From NCBI GenBank assembly GCA_003164895.1, contig PLUL01000030.1, positions 23,971 to 87,970 of the forward strand: a DNA stretch of 64,000 nt, read 5' to 3'. This document shows positions 26,802 to 35,606 of this stretch, piece after piece (the first letter of the stretch is position 1; each line of letters opens with the position of its first letter). The translations under genes and the position numbers were made by a program. Origin of the DNA: Bacteroidota bacterium. Lineage in GTDB: Bacteria; Bacteroidota; Bacteroidia; Palsa-948. Below the pieces are notes generated by a model. The model did not search any database. It worked only from the letters and a program-made list of their open reading frames with translations, and was not told the DNA's origin.

Positions 26802-28021
26802 TATACTGGCAGATCATATTCTGGATTTGTTTTGTCTCGTTGGCGCATACGTATGTGATTTATCCTTTGCTCTTAAAATTTATCGCGTCTTTTCATTCTA
26901 AAACTCATCCCGAAAGAATAAATCAAAGTGATCATGCTGTTTCCATTCTCATCGCTGCATACAATGAAGAAAAAGTGATAAAAGAAAAATTGGAAAGTAT
27001 TTTCAATTCAAACTTTCCAAAAGAAAAAATAGAAGTTATTGTCGGTTCAGATGCATCAACAGACAAGACAAATGAAATCGTAAAATCATTTCCTTCCGTT
27101 CAATTGTTGGAGTTCAAAGAAAGAAGCGGAAAAGTAAAAATCATCAATCATTTGAAATCAATTGCCAAGAATGAAATTCTCATCCTCACCGATGCCAACG
27201 TACTATTTGACAAGAACACAATTCACGAACTGGTGAAACATTTCAGCGACCCGAAAATCGCTCTCGTGGATTCAAACATGATAAACATTAAACAGCAAGG
27301 CAAAGGAATTTCAAAAGCTGAAAGCACTTACATACGAGGGGAAGTTGGGATCAAACACAACGAAGGAAAAGTTTTCGGAATGATGATGGGACCTTTCGGA
27401 GGATGCTATGCGGTGCGGAAAAGTTTTTACGAGAATGTTCCTGAAAATTTTCTGGTAGATGATTTTTACATCAACATGAAAGTTTTGGAGAAAGGCGGGA
27501 AAGCCATCAGCGAAATGAATGCAAAAGTTTACGAAGAAGTTCCATCAGACTGGAGAATAGAGTTCAAACGCAAAATAAGAATCGCTACAGGAAGTTTTCA
27601 GAATTACTTTGCATTTCTTCACATTATGACACGGTTCGATGCACTGTCATTTTGTTTTCTCTCGCATAAATTGCTCAGATGGAAAGGTCCGTTTTTGATG
27701 ATCGCATTATATATATGCAATTGTGCACTTTCCCTCGCTACGCTTGCTTTTTACTTCAACCAAGAAAAATTTGGTTCTATAGGTTTATTACCTCCTGATT
27801 TTTATAAAATTGGATTATACTTATGTGTTCCTATTTTTATTTTATCACATTTCATGATTGTTCTTTTCATTCTCGACATTCTTCTCAAAGCAATCGGTAT
27901 AAATTTTTTTCTTACTCGTCTTGTAACCCATTTTCTTACAACCAATCTTGCGCTTCTTATCGGGTTTTTCAAATTTATTTTCGGGGTGAAAAGCAGCGTG
28001 TGGCAGCCCACGAAAAGGTAA
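26798..28021 (+). CDS. Membrane-associated family 2 glycosyltransferase
   Basis: The 407-residue protein has one N-terminal span ([20 protein letters not shown]), a GT2 catalytic domain with [39 protein letters not shown] (the DxD-like metal site) and [14 protein letters not shown] (catalytic base region). About four C-terminal spans follow. The layout is that of processive or membrane-bound GT2 proteins such as those making exopolysaccharide or glycolipid. ATGA overlap with the preceding glycosyltransferase. Product is unknown. Confidence 0.87.
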   Translation: MIYWQIIFWICFVSLAHTYVIYPLLLKFIASFHSKTHPERINQSDHAVSILIAAYNEEKVIKEKLESIFNSNFPKEKIEVIVGSDASTDKTNEIVKSFPSVQLLEFKERSGKVKIINHLKSIAKNEILILTDANVLFDKNTIHELVKHFSDPKIALVDSNMINIKQQGKGISKAESTYIRGEVGIKHNEGKVFGMMMGPFGGCYAVRKSFYENVPENFLVDDFYINMKVLEKGGKAISEMNAKVYEEVPSDWRIEFKRKIRIATGSFQNYFAFLHIMTRFDALSFCFLSHKLLRWKGPFLMIALYICNCALSLATLAFYFNQEKFGSIGLLPPDFYKIGLYLCVPIFILSHFMIVLFILDILLKAIGINFFLTRLVTHFLTTNLALLIGFFKFIFGVKSSVWQPTKR

Positions 28022-28042
28022 AGAACAATCCTCAATTTTTCG

Positions 28043-28050
28043 TACATTTG
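28043..28050 (+). promoter_or_regulatory. -7 element of ribBA
   Basis: TACATTTG fits TAnnTTTG and lies 8 nt before ATG 28059, which implies a very short leader. There is no room for an FMN riboswitch, and I see none. Confidence 0.55.
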
Positions 28051-28058
28051 TTTTACCT

Positions 28059-29273
28059 ATGAAAACATCTCTCAATACCATTGAAGAAGCAATTTCCGAA
28101 ATCAAAAAAGGAAAAGTAATTATTGTGGTGGATGACGAAGACCGCGAGAACGAAGGCGACTTTGTCACTGCTGCGCGCAACGCAACGCCCGAGGTCATCA
28201 ACTTCATGGCAACGCACGGGCGCGGGCTTATCTGCGCGTCCATCAATCAGAAGCGTTGCAACGAACTCGGTTTGGAAATGATGGTGTCACAAAATACTTC
28301 GCATCACGAAACTGCTTTCACTGTTTCAATAGATCTATTAGGTCACGGATGCACCACCGGAATTTCAGCAAGCGACCGTTCAAAAACCATTAAGGCGCTC
28401 ATTGATCCAAAGATGAAATCATCCGACTTTGGAAGACCCGGACATATTTTTCCTATCCGCGCACAGAATGGCGGAGTGCTGAAAAGAGCAGGTCACACCG
28501 AAGCTTCAGTTGACTTATCTCACATGGGTGGATTTGAATCAGTTGGAGTTCTTGTTGAAATCATGAATGAAGACGGTTCAATGGCGCGTTTGCCGCAACT
28601 TTTTGACATCGCAAAAAAGTTTGACCTGAAAATAATTTCCATAAAAGATCTCATCGCGTATCGCCTCGATAAAGAAACCATCATCAAACGCGAAGTGCAG
28701 GTAAGTCTGCCCACTCCGTTCGGAACGTTTGATATGATCGCTTACAGCCAGACCACAACAAATCAAGACCATCTTGCGATTGTAAAAGGAACATGGAAAA
28801 AAGATGAGCCCGTGATGGTGCGCGTGCATTCCTGCTGCCTCACCGGAGATATTTTTGGTTCACTGCGCTGCGATTGCGGACCCCAGCTACACAAGGCGAT
28901 GGAGATGATAGAGAAGGAAGGCAAAGGCGTTATCGTTTACATGAACCAGGAAGGCAGAGGAATTGGATTGCTGAACAAACTTAAAGCATACAAACTGCAG
29001 GAAGAAGGAAAAGATACCGTGGAAGCCAACCACGCCCTCGGCTTGCCCATGGACTCGCGCGATTACGGTGTGGGCGCGCAAATTCTCCGCGACCTCGGTG
29101 TTTCAAAACTGCGGCTCATGACCAACAACCCCAAGAAACGCGCGGGCTTGCTCGGCTACGGATTGGAAGTGGTTGAAAATATTCCTATAGAAATTCACTC
29201 CAACCCTCACAATAAAAAATATCTCCAAACCAAACGGGATAAAATGGGGCACTCGTTAAAAGTTGAAGAATGA
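28059..29273 (+). CDS. ribBA: Bifunctional DHBP synthase / GTP cyclohydrolase II
   Basis: The 404-residue fused enzyme supplies both entry precursors of riboflavin. The N-terminal RibB half (to about residue 200) makes 3,4-dihydroxy-2-butanone 4-phosphate from ribulose 5-phosphate and shows [19 protein letters not shown] and HTEASVDL. The C-terminal RibA half opens the GTP ring and shows the zinc cysteines in [20 protein letters not shown], the NQEGRGIGL motif and TNNPKK. Length is normal for the fusion. The downstream beta-barrel gene overlaps by ATGA and may be co-transcribed. No FMN riboswitch is visible. Confidence 0.97.
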   Translation: MKTSLNTIEEAISEIKKGKVIIVVDDEDRENEGDFVTAARNATPEVINFMATHGRGLICASINQKRCNELGLEMMVSQNTSHHETAFTVSIDLLGHGCTTGISASDRSKTIKALIDPKMKSSDFGRPGHIFPIRAQNGGVLKRAGHTEASVDLSHMGGFESVGVLVEIMNEDGSMARLPQLFDIAKKFDLKIISIKDLIAYRLDKETIIKREVQVSLPTPFGTFDMIAYSQTTTNQDHLAIVKGTWKKDEPVMVRVHSCCLTGDIFGSLRCDCGPQLHKAMEMIEKEGKGVIVYMNQEGRGIGLLNKLKAYKLQEEGKDTVEANHALGLPMDSRDYGVGAQILRDLGVSKLRLMTNNPKKRAGLLGYGLEVVENIPIEIHSNPHNKKYLQTKRDKMGHSLKVEE

Positions 29274-30190
29274 AAAAACTATTTTCAATATTTTTTCTTT
29301 CTCAAATTGTTGTTCACTCTTTTCTCGCATTTGATGTAAATGCCCAACAGGTGGATATTGCACCTCCAAAACCTTCAAGTAAAAATAAATTTACTGTAAA
29401 TGTAATTGCGCAATATCAACACACCTCGGGCGGAGATTATAAAATACCTGCACCACCTTTTAGTTACAGTCCAAGCCCTGTATCAATGAAGAAAAACACT
29501 ACTGTTCATTATCAATTTGGCGGAACATTTGGATATATCATTAATAAAAACTTCGAAATCAGTTTGGGAATAACTCATTCAACAGAAGGGCAAGATTATA
29601 AAGATTATTCAGGTACAGAGCAAGACAGTGGAACTTCAAATACAGCAGTGCTTTTTTCATATTCTAAAAGGATCACACTATCTTATTTAAATTTACCACT
29701 ACAATTACATTACCATACATCCGAAAGTAAAGTATTATCCTTCACCTGCTATATTGGAATTTATTATTCACGGTTATTAAAATACACAGATGCCTATTCT
29801 ATCAAAGGCAGTAATTCTTATGGGGCAATAAGCCAATCGGATACTGCTTCAGGAAATACCTTTCACGATATTTATAGTGTAAGTTTTCCTTGGTCTACTG
29901 GAAACAGGGATACAAAATATACTTTTTCAAGCAAACCTTTTAAGCCCTATGATGTAGGCGAAGTGATAGGCGTAGGGTTACAAAAAAAAATATCGGAGGA
30001 TGGGTTTTTATTTTTAATGCTTAATTATCAATCGGGGTTTGTTGATATAAAAAATACAGATTCGCAACTTTCATATAACAATGTAAGTTATAAGTATTAC
30101 AACTTCTTCGGATCACTCGACCCTAACCAGTTTATCGCATTTAAAAATTCCTTAATAGGAATTAGCGTAGGTTTGAAAATTATAATTTAA
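29270..30190 (+). CDS. Outer-membrane beta-barrel protein of unknown function
   Basis: The 306-residue protein has a signal peptide (ending FDVNAQ at about residue 26), a short PPKP linker and amphipathic strands throughout: [38 protein letters not shown] and [10 protein letters not shown] at the C-terminus. It looks like a porin-like or Omp_b-brl barrel of Bacteroidota. Its ATG overlaps the ribBA stop (ATGA). A functional link to riboflavin (for example flavin uptake) is possible only by context. No diagnostic motif. Confidence 0.75.
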   Translation: MKKLFSIFFLSQIVVHSFLAFDVNAQQVDIAPPKPSSKNKFTVNVIAQYQHTSGGDYKIPAPPFSYSPSPVSMKKNTTVHYQFGGTFGYIINKNFEISLGITHSTEGQDYKDYSGTEQDSGTSNTAVLFSYSKRITLSYLNLPLQLHYHTSESKVLSFTCYIGIYYSRLLKYTDAYSIKGSNSYGAISQSDTASGNTFHDIYSVSFPWSTGNRDTKYTFSSKPFKPYDVGEVIGVGLQKKISEDGFLFLMLNYQSGFVDIKNTDSQLSYNNVSYKYYNFFGSLDPNQFIAFKNSLIGISVGLKIII

Positions 30191-30237
30191 ACGCAAACGA
30201 TGAAATTCCTCTGGTGGTATCTTGCTTAAATAAAGGG

Positions 30238-31017
30238 CTAAGCTGTAACCCCTCTAATAATTCCGTCCTTCGATTCTCGGATGAATTTCACAATAAGTTC
30301 TTTTTCGACTGAAGCAGGCGCTTCCTGTTCAACAATAGTGATGGCGTTTGAAACATTATACCCCTTTACATAAATTGTGCGGTAAATATCTTCTATCTGC
30401 AAAATACTTTCATTTGAAAATCCTCTTCTTCTCAATCCAACCGAATTAACACCTATATAAGAAAGAGGTTCGCGAGCAGCTTTGACATATGGAGGAATAT
30501 TTTTTCTTACCAATGAACCTCCGGTAACAAATGCGTGCGCACCGATGTGGATGAACTGCTGAACAGCTACCAATCCTTCAAGTATTGCATGATCCTCAAT
30601 TGTAATATGTCCGGCAAGAGTTACAAGATTTGCAAGTATTACATTATTTCCAATAATGCAATCATGCGCTACATGCACATACGCCATGAGCAGGCAATTG
30701 CTACCCACAGAAGTTTTCATCCTATCTTTTGTTCCTCTGTTAACAGTAACACATTCGCGGATGATAGTGTTGTCGCCAATCTCGGCAGTAGTTTCTTCAC
30801 CGGAAAATTTCAGATCTTGTGGGATAGCTGAAATGACAGCTCCTGGAAATACTTTACAATTTTTTCCGATTCGTGCACCTTCCATTAAAGTAACGTGAGG
30901 ACCGATCCATGTGCCATCACCTATTTCTACATTCGCATTGATCACAGCAAAAGGAGAAACAGTAATGTTCTTACCGAGTTTTGCATTCTTATCTATGGAC
31001 GAGTTTGGAGAAATCAT
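30238..31017 (-). CDS. lpxA: UDP-N-acetylglucosamine acyltransferase
   Basis: LpxA transfers a 3-hydroxyacyl chain from ACP to UDP-GlcNAc, the first step of lipid A synthesis. The 259-residue protein is a left-handed beta-helix of hexapeptide repeats (IDKNAKLGKNITVSPFAVIN, VEIGDGTWIGPHVTL). It has the catalytic histidine region in LLMAYVHVAHDCIIGNNVIL and the C-terminal helical domain with VGLRRRGFSNESI. It lies 60 nt downstream of lpxC-fabZ in the lpxD-lpxC/fabZ-lpxA cluster. Standard length (about 260). Confidence 0.97.
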   Translation of the reverse strand: MISPNSSIDKNAKLGKNITVSPFAVINANVEIGDGTWIGPHVTLMEGARIGKNCKVFPGAVISAIPQDLKFSGEETTAEIGDNTIIRECVTVNRGTKDRMKTSVGSNCLLMAYVHVAHDCIIGNNVILANLVTLAGHITIEDHAILEGLVAVQQFIHIGAHAFVTGGSLVRKNIPPYVKAAREPLSYIGVNSVGLRRRGFSNESILQIEDIYRTIYVKGYNVSNAITIVEQEAPASVEKELIVKFIRESKDGIIRGVTA

Positions 31018-31077
31018 AAATCTGTTGCGAATATACGATTTGCCATAAATCCTTAAAGGTACTTTGAGTTTTTAGGA

Positions 31078-32535
31078 TTAATTTTGGCTCACAGGACTCC
31101 CAATTGCAGAAGGAGCACTCTTCACTTTAATTATCTGCGCCATAAGATCTGCTTCCATCACCACTTTATCATTCACATAGGCAACGCCTCTCATGTGGCA
31201 AAGTCCTCTGCGGATTGGTTCGAGAAGATGAAGAACGAAGATAACCGTATCTCCCGGCAAAACTTTATTCTTGAACCTAGCATTTTCTATTTTCAAAAAG
31301 TAAGTGAGGTAATTTTCAGGGTCAGGAACTGTTTTCAGCACTAGAACTCCGCCTGTTTGTGCCATTGCTTCCACCAAAAGAACTCCGGGCATTACAGGAT
31401 TTCCGGGAAAATGCCCTCGGAAGAAATCTTCGTTAGCAGAAACATTTTTTAATCCTACTATATGAGTCGGGCTGAGTTCAAGAATTTTATCAATGAGCAA
31501 AAATGGATCGCGGTGAGGAAGAATTTTCATGATGTCGTTAATGTCAAACAAAACCTTGTTCACATCATAATGAGGAATTTCTACAACCTTTTTCGAAACA
31601 GGTTTTGCCACTGAAGCTTCTTTTTCCTTCCGAATCATCTCTTTGAATTGTTTCGCGAAGGCGACATTTCCTCTATGTCCGGGGCGAGCAGCTAAAATGT
31701 GTGCTTTGATTGGAACGCCGATGAGCGCAAGATCGCCAACAATATCCAATAACTTATGGCGTGCAGGCTCATTGTAAAAATGTGGAACAGTATTATTTAA
31801 CATTCCTTTTGCTTTCACTTCCACATCCGGTTTATTGAAAACCTTTCGAAGGTGAGCAAGATGCTCCGCTGGAATTGGTTTATCAACGAGCACGATCGCA
31901 TTATCCAAATCTCCTCCTTTAATTAGATTATGCTGAAGAAGTAATTCCAGTTCGTGAAGGAAAACAAAAGTTCTGCAATTAGCAATTTCCTCTTTAAACT
32001 CCCCTATTTTATAAATGTGTGCATGCTGTGTGCCAAGAATTTCAGAGTTATAATCCACCATTACAGTCAAACGGAATTCATCCTGAGGAACCGCAAGCAT
32101 TTCAACATGTTTGTTATTATCCTCATAGGAGAGATTTGATTTCAATTCAAAGTAAACCCTTTCAGCATCCTGTTCAACAATTCCGGCTTTTTCCAGCGCT
32201 TCGATGAAAGGCATAGAACTTCCGTTCATGATCGGCATTTCAGGTCCGGTAACTTCAATGAGGCAATTGTCAATTTCCATTCCTACCAGTGCTGCCAGCA
32301 CATGTTCGGTAGTATGAACGCGCGCGCCATTTTTTTCAAGCGTTGTTCCGTGATCCGTTGAAACAACATAATCCACATCTGCATCAATAATGGGTTTGTT
32401 AGGCAGATCAATGCGCTGAAATTTATACCAGTGATTTTCAGGAGCAGGTTTGAAGGTGAGCGATACTTTTTCTCCTGTGTGCAATCCCACTCCGGAAACA
32501 GTGACCGGAGTTTTAATTGTTCTTTGTTTTGGCAT
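31078..32535 (-). CDS. lpxC-fabZ: Bifunctional LpxC deacetylase / FabZ dehydratase fusion
   Basis: The 485-residue fusion is typical of Bacteroidota. The LpxC part (about 1-310) deacetylates UDP-3-O-acyl-GlcNAc, the committed lipid A step, and shows the zinc motif [12 protein letters not shown] and [14 protein letters not shown]. The FabZ part (from about 335) dehydrates 3-hydroxyacyl-ACP and shows [14 protein letters not shown] with the catalytic histidine and [20 protein letters not shown] with the catalytic glutamate. Fusion ties the shared 3-hydroxyacyl-ACP pool between lipid A and fatty acid synthesis to one polypeptide. It starts 11 nt after lpxD. Confidence 0.97.
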   Translation of the reverse strand: MPKQRTIKTPVTVSGVGLHTGEKVSLTFKPAPENHWYKFQRIDLPNKPIIDADVDYVVSTDHGTTLEKNGARVHTTEHVLAALVGMEIDNCLIEVTGPEMPIMNGSSMPFIEALEKAGIVEQDAERVYFELKSNLSYEDNNKHVEMLAVPQDEFRLTVMVDYNSEILGTQHAHIYKIGEFKEEIANCRTFVFLHELELLLQHNLIKGGDLDNAIVLVDKPIPAEHLAHLRKVFNKPDVEVKAKGMLNNTVPHFYNEPARHKLLDIVGDLALIGVPIKAHILAARPGHRGNVAFAKQFKEMIRKEKEASVAKPVSKKVVEIPHYDVNKVLFDINDIMKILPHRDPFLLIDKILELSPTHIVGLKNVSANEDFFRGHFPGNPVMPGVLLVEAMAQTGGVLVLKTVPDPENYLTYFLKIENARFKNKVLPGDTVIFVLHLLEPIRRGLCHMRGVAYVNDKVVMEADLMAQIIKVKSAPSAIGSPVSQN

Positions 32536-32546
32536 AAGAATAAAAT

Positions 32547-33587
32547 TTATTTCTCTGCAGCTTGTTTTAATTCCTGCAGAATCTTTTCAAGTTCTTTAAT
32601 TTTATTATTAAGTTCAGGTAAGCGTTTAAATAAAATGACAGATTTTTTATATTCGTTCAGACTAAATGCTGGTGAACCCATTACAATTGCTCCTTCCTCT
32701 TTTATATTTCCTGCGACACCTGATTGTGCTGCGATCTTAACTCCATCAGCAATCCTGATATGTCCGTTGATTCCAACTTGTCCACCCATCTGAACATTCT
32801 TGCCGACTTTTGTAGAACCGGCAAATCCAACTTGTGCAGCGAGCATCGTTCCTTCGCCAATATCTGTGTTGTGAGCAATGTGAACGAGGTTATCGAGTTT
32901 TGCTCCTTTGCGGATAATGGTTGAACCGAGCGTAGCGCGATCAAGAACACAATTGCCGCCAATCTCAACATCATCTTCAATGATAACATTTCCGATGTGT
33001 GTGACTTTTGTGTTTTCGGCGGTGAAACCAAAACCATCGCTTCCGATAACAGTTCCTGCATGAATGATGCAATTCTTTCCAATAACAATGTCGTGATAAA
33101 TATTTACGCCTTGAAAGATGGTCGTATTGTCTGCAATAGTTGTGTTCTCTCCTATGAAACTGTTAGGAAATATTTTTACGTTGTTGCCGATCTTCACATT
33201 TTCGCTGAGGTAAACAAACGCACCCACATAAATATCTTTTCCAAGTGAAGCAGATTTAGAAATAAAAGACGGCTGTTCAATTCCTATTTTATTATTTTTT
33301 GCCTTCTGATACATTTCCAGAAGTTTTGCAAAAGCAATCCGCGCATCGTCCACACGAATGAGCGTGCAGGTTTTCTTTACAGGTTGTTCAGCAGCAAAAG
33401 TTTTATCAACTATAACTATCGAAGCATCGGTAGTATAAACGTATGGAGTATATTTTGGATTGCCAAGGAACGAAAGCGAACCGCTCTTTCCCTCTTCAAT
33501 CTTGGAAAGCGTGCTTACAACCGCATCAGGATTTCCTTCTACTTTGCCGCTGAGCAGTTGTGCTATCTGGCTTGCTTTAAATTCCAT
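32547..33587 (-). CDS. lpxD: UDP-3-O-(3-hydroxyacyl)glucosamine N-acyltransferase
   Basis: LpxD adds the second acyl chain in lipid A synthesis. The 346-residue protein has an N-terminal uridine-binding domain (MEFKASQIAQLLSGKVEGN; GSLSFLGNPKY). The hexapeptide beta-helix (IGNNVKIFPNSFIGENTTI) includes the NLVHIAHNTDIGEG histidine block. A C-terminal helix (KRLPELNNKIKELEKILQEL) completes it. It is the first gene of the lpxD, lpxC-fabZ, lpxA operon. Length is as expected (about 345). Confidence 0.97.
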   Translation of the reverse strand: MEFKASQIAQLLSGKVEGNPDAVVSTLSKIEEGKSGSLSFLGNPKYTPYVYTTDASIVIVDKTFAAEQPVKKTCTLIRVDDARIAFAKLLEMYQKAKNNKIGIEQPSFISKSASLGKDIYVGAFVYLSENVKIGNNVKIFPNSFIGENTTIADNTTIFQGVNIYHDIVIGKNCIIHAGTVIGSDGFGFTAENTKVTHIGNVIIEDDVEIGGNCVLDRATLGSTIIRKGAKLDNLVHIAHNTDIGEGTMLAAQVGFAGSTKVGKNVQMGGQVGINGHIRIADGVKIAAQSGVAGNIKEEGAIVMGSPAFSLNEYKKSVILFKRLPELNNKIKELEKILQELKQAAEK

Positions 33588-33601
33588 AATTAATTGTTGC
33601 G

Positions 33602-33609
33602 CAAATTTA
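33602..33609 (-). promoter_or_regulatory. -7 element of the lpxD operon
   Basis: TAAATTTG on the minus strand fits TAnnTTTG and lies 14 nt upstream of the lpxD ATG. Confidence 0.55.
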
Positions 33610-33683
33610 AAGAAATTAAATTGCTAAGAACATTTATTAAATGGAGAAAAATCAACAAATTATTCCCTTTCTTTCTTTTCTTA

Positions 33684-33714
33684 CATTCGTAATTCGAAAA
33701 TTCGTGATTCGTGG
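33684..33714. repeat. ATTCGTA-type heptamer run before the DUF1015 gene
   Basis: ATTCGTA-ATTCGAAA-ATTCGTG-ATTCGTGG, period 7-8 bp, ends 3 nt before ATG 33718. Similar runs precede genes at 46526 and 51309. Confidence 0.6.
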
Positions 33715-33717
33715 TGT

Positions 33718-34956
33718 ATGGCAATTATCAAACCCTTCAAAGGAATTCGACCGGCAAAAGATAAAGTGCATCTCGTGGCATCGCGCTCGATGGATGGTTA
33801 CACGCCTGTGCAAATTCACAGCCAGCTTGCCGAAAATCCATATACATTTCTCCATGTAATAAAACCCGAGTTTGGCGATGCGGTAAAAAGCAAACCAAAT
33901 TCTCACGAGCTGCTAGAGAAAAGCAAAAAAATGTTTTCAAAGTTTGTTAAGGATGGGATTTTAACCGCTGACGCGGAAGAAAGTTTTTACATCTATCAGC
34001 AAAAAAAGAACGGACATGTTTTCACGGGCATCATTGCGTGTGCTTCCATCTGGGATTATTTTAACAACGTGATCAAACGCCATGAACAAACCATTGCAGA
34101 CCGAGAAGAAAAATTAATGCACTACCTCGAAGTCTGCGATTTCAATGCCGAGCCAGTTTGCCTTTGTTATCCCGATAATGAAGCTCTCACCAAAATTATT
34201 TCTTTGGCATCTGCTCAAGAACCTGTCTATGATTTTTCGTCTACCGATGCAATTGAACATAAACTCTGGAAAGTGAGCGACAAAAAAACAATGGATGAAA
34301 TTGTTTCTGCGTTTGCAAAAATTCCTTCCATTTATATTGCCGATGGTCACCACCGCATTTCCTCCTCTGCCCTGCTCGGAAAAACGTATAAACAAAAAAA
34401 TAAAAATCACACCGGCAGCGAGCCGTATAATTTTTTCCTGGCGGCATTTTTTTCCGAATGCAATTTGAAGATTCACGATTACAACCGTATTGTAAAAGAC
34501 CTGAATTTTCTGAGCAAGGATACTTTTCTGAGAAAACTTTCTGCAAATTTTATAATAGAGGAAAAAGGAACTTCTGTTTACAAACCAAACAAGCAGGGAA
34601 ATTTCAGTTTATATGTGGAAGAAACGTGGTATTCGCTGACCCTGAAAAACCTGCATCCGGAAAAATTCGATGCTGAACTTCTTACCGAACTTATTCTTTC
34701 TCCCCTATTGGATATTCACGACCTACGAACTGACAGCCGGATTATTTTTATGAACGGTGAAAAAGGAATGACCGAAATAAAAAAAATAGTTGACAGCGGA
34801 AAAGCAATGGCAGGATTCGGATTATTTCCGGCAACCATGCGCGATGTGATAAAAATTTCGGATGCAGGCGGAACCATGCCTCCGAAGTCCACCTGGGTGG
34901 AGCCAAAATTAAAAAGCGGTTTGGTGGTTTACAGTTTATCAGAAAGTAAAATATGA
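33718..34956 (+). CDS. DUF1015 family protein
   Basis: The 412-residue protein begins AIIKPFKGIRPAKDKVHLVA and has the family's ENPYTFLHVIKPE, FTGIIACASIWDYFNNVIKRHEQT and IADGHHRISSSALL segments. DUF1015 proteins are widespread and uncharacterised; in Bacteroidota they commonly sit next to serine-biosynthesis genes, which are absent here. The HE and GHH motifs suggest a metal-dependent activity, but that is inference. The stop overlaps the YggS gene by ATGA, beginning a three-gene run with comEC. ATG 33718 is the start; a heptamer run precedes it. Confidence 0.88.
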   Translation: MAIIKPFKGIRPAKDKVHLVASRSMDGYTPVQIHSQLAENPYTFLHVIKPEFGDAVKSKPNSHELLEKSKKMFSKFVKDGILTADAEESFYIYQQKKNGHVFTGIIACASIWDYFNNVIKRHEQTIADREEKLMHYLEVCDFNAEPVCLCYPDNEALTKIISLASAQEPVYDFSSTDAIEHKLWKVSDKKTMDEIVSAFAKIPSIYIADGHHRISSSALLGKTYKQKNKNHTGSEPYNFFLAAFFSECNLKIHDYNRIVKDLNFLSKDTFLRKLSANFIIEEKGTSVYKPNKQGNFSLYVEETWYSLTLKNLHPEKFDAELLTELILSPLLDIHDLRTDSRIIFMNGEKGMTEIKKIVDSGKAMAGFGLFPATMRDVIKISDAGGTMPPKSTWVEPKLKSGLVVYSLSESKI

Positions 34957-35606
34957 GTCTAGCAGAAAATATTCAAAAAATAAAAAGCGAAATTCCATCA
35001 CAAGTAAAACTGGTGGTGGTGACTAAAACTCACCCTGCAGAAAAAATTCTTGAAGCGTACAATGTCGGGCATAAAATCTTCGGAGAGAACCGCGTGCAGG
35101 AACTTGTAAGCAAACACGAGCAGCTTCCAAAAGATATAGAATGGCACCTCATCGGACATTTGCAGACGAACAAAGTGAAAATGATCGCGTCCTTCGTCAG
35201 TTTGATTCATTCCGTTGACAGCTTGAAACTTCTGAAAGAAATAAATAAATGTGCTGAAAAAGAAAACCGCGTGATCGATTGTCTTTTTCAAATATATATT
35301 GCAAAAGAAGAAACAAAATTCGGTTTAAGTTTTGAAGAAGCGGAAGAAATTCTTTCTTCGGAAGAATTCAAGCAAATGAAAAATGTACGCATTGCAGGAT
35401 TAATGGGAATGGCAACGCTCACCGATAATCAATCTCAAATAAGAAATGAATTCAAATCATTAAAGTCTTTTTTTGATGGACTCGTCATTCGTCATTCGTC
35501 ATTCATCATTCTCAGTATGGGCATGAGTAGCGATTATAAAATAGCAATTGAAGAAGGAAGTAATTTAATTCGCGTTGGTAGTTTAATTTTTGGAGAGAGA
35601 AAATGA
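34953..35606 (+). CDS. YggS-family PLP homeostasis protein
   Basis: The 217-residue protein is a fold type III PLP-binding protein that keeps pyridoxal phosphate and amino acid pools in balance. Visible are the PLP-lysine strand VKLVVVTKTHPAEKILEAYN, the GENRVQEL motif, WHLIGHLQTNKVK and the phosphate-binding LSMGMSSDYKIAIEEGSNLIRVG. The segment GLVIRHSSFIIL before that last motif is encoded by a 7-bp tandem repeat (35483-35513) and replaces what is normally a charged loop. ATGA overlaps at both ends. The frame survives the repeat, so I expect an active protein. Confidence 0.92.
   Translation: MSLAENIQKIKSEIPSQVKLVVVTKTHPAEKILEAYNVGHKIFGENRVQELVSKHEQLPKDIEWHLIGHLQTNKVKMIASFVSLIHSVDSLKLLKEINKCAEKENRVIDCLFQIYIAKEETKFGLSFEEAEEILSSEEFKQMKNVRIAGLMGMATLTDNQSQIRNEFKSLKSFFDGLVIRHSSFIILSMGMSSDYKIAIEEGSNLIRVGSLIFGERK
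35483..35513. repeat. CGTCATT heptamer run inside the YggS gene
   Basis: CGTCATT-CGTCATT-CGTCATT-CATCATT-CTC: three exact 7-bp units and one variant, encoding VIRHSSFIIL. Confidence 0.8.

Noticed and set aside
28026-28058. FMN riboswitch before ribBA
   Set aside because: The gap to the previous gene is only 37 nt and holds a -7 element; no room for the RFN fold.
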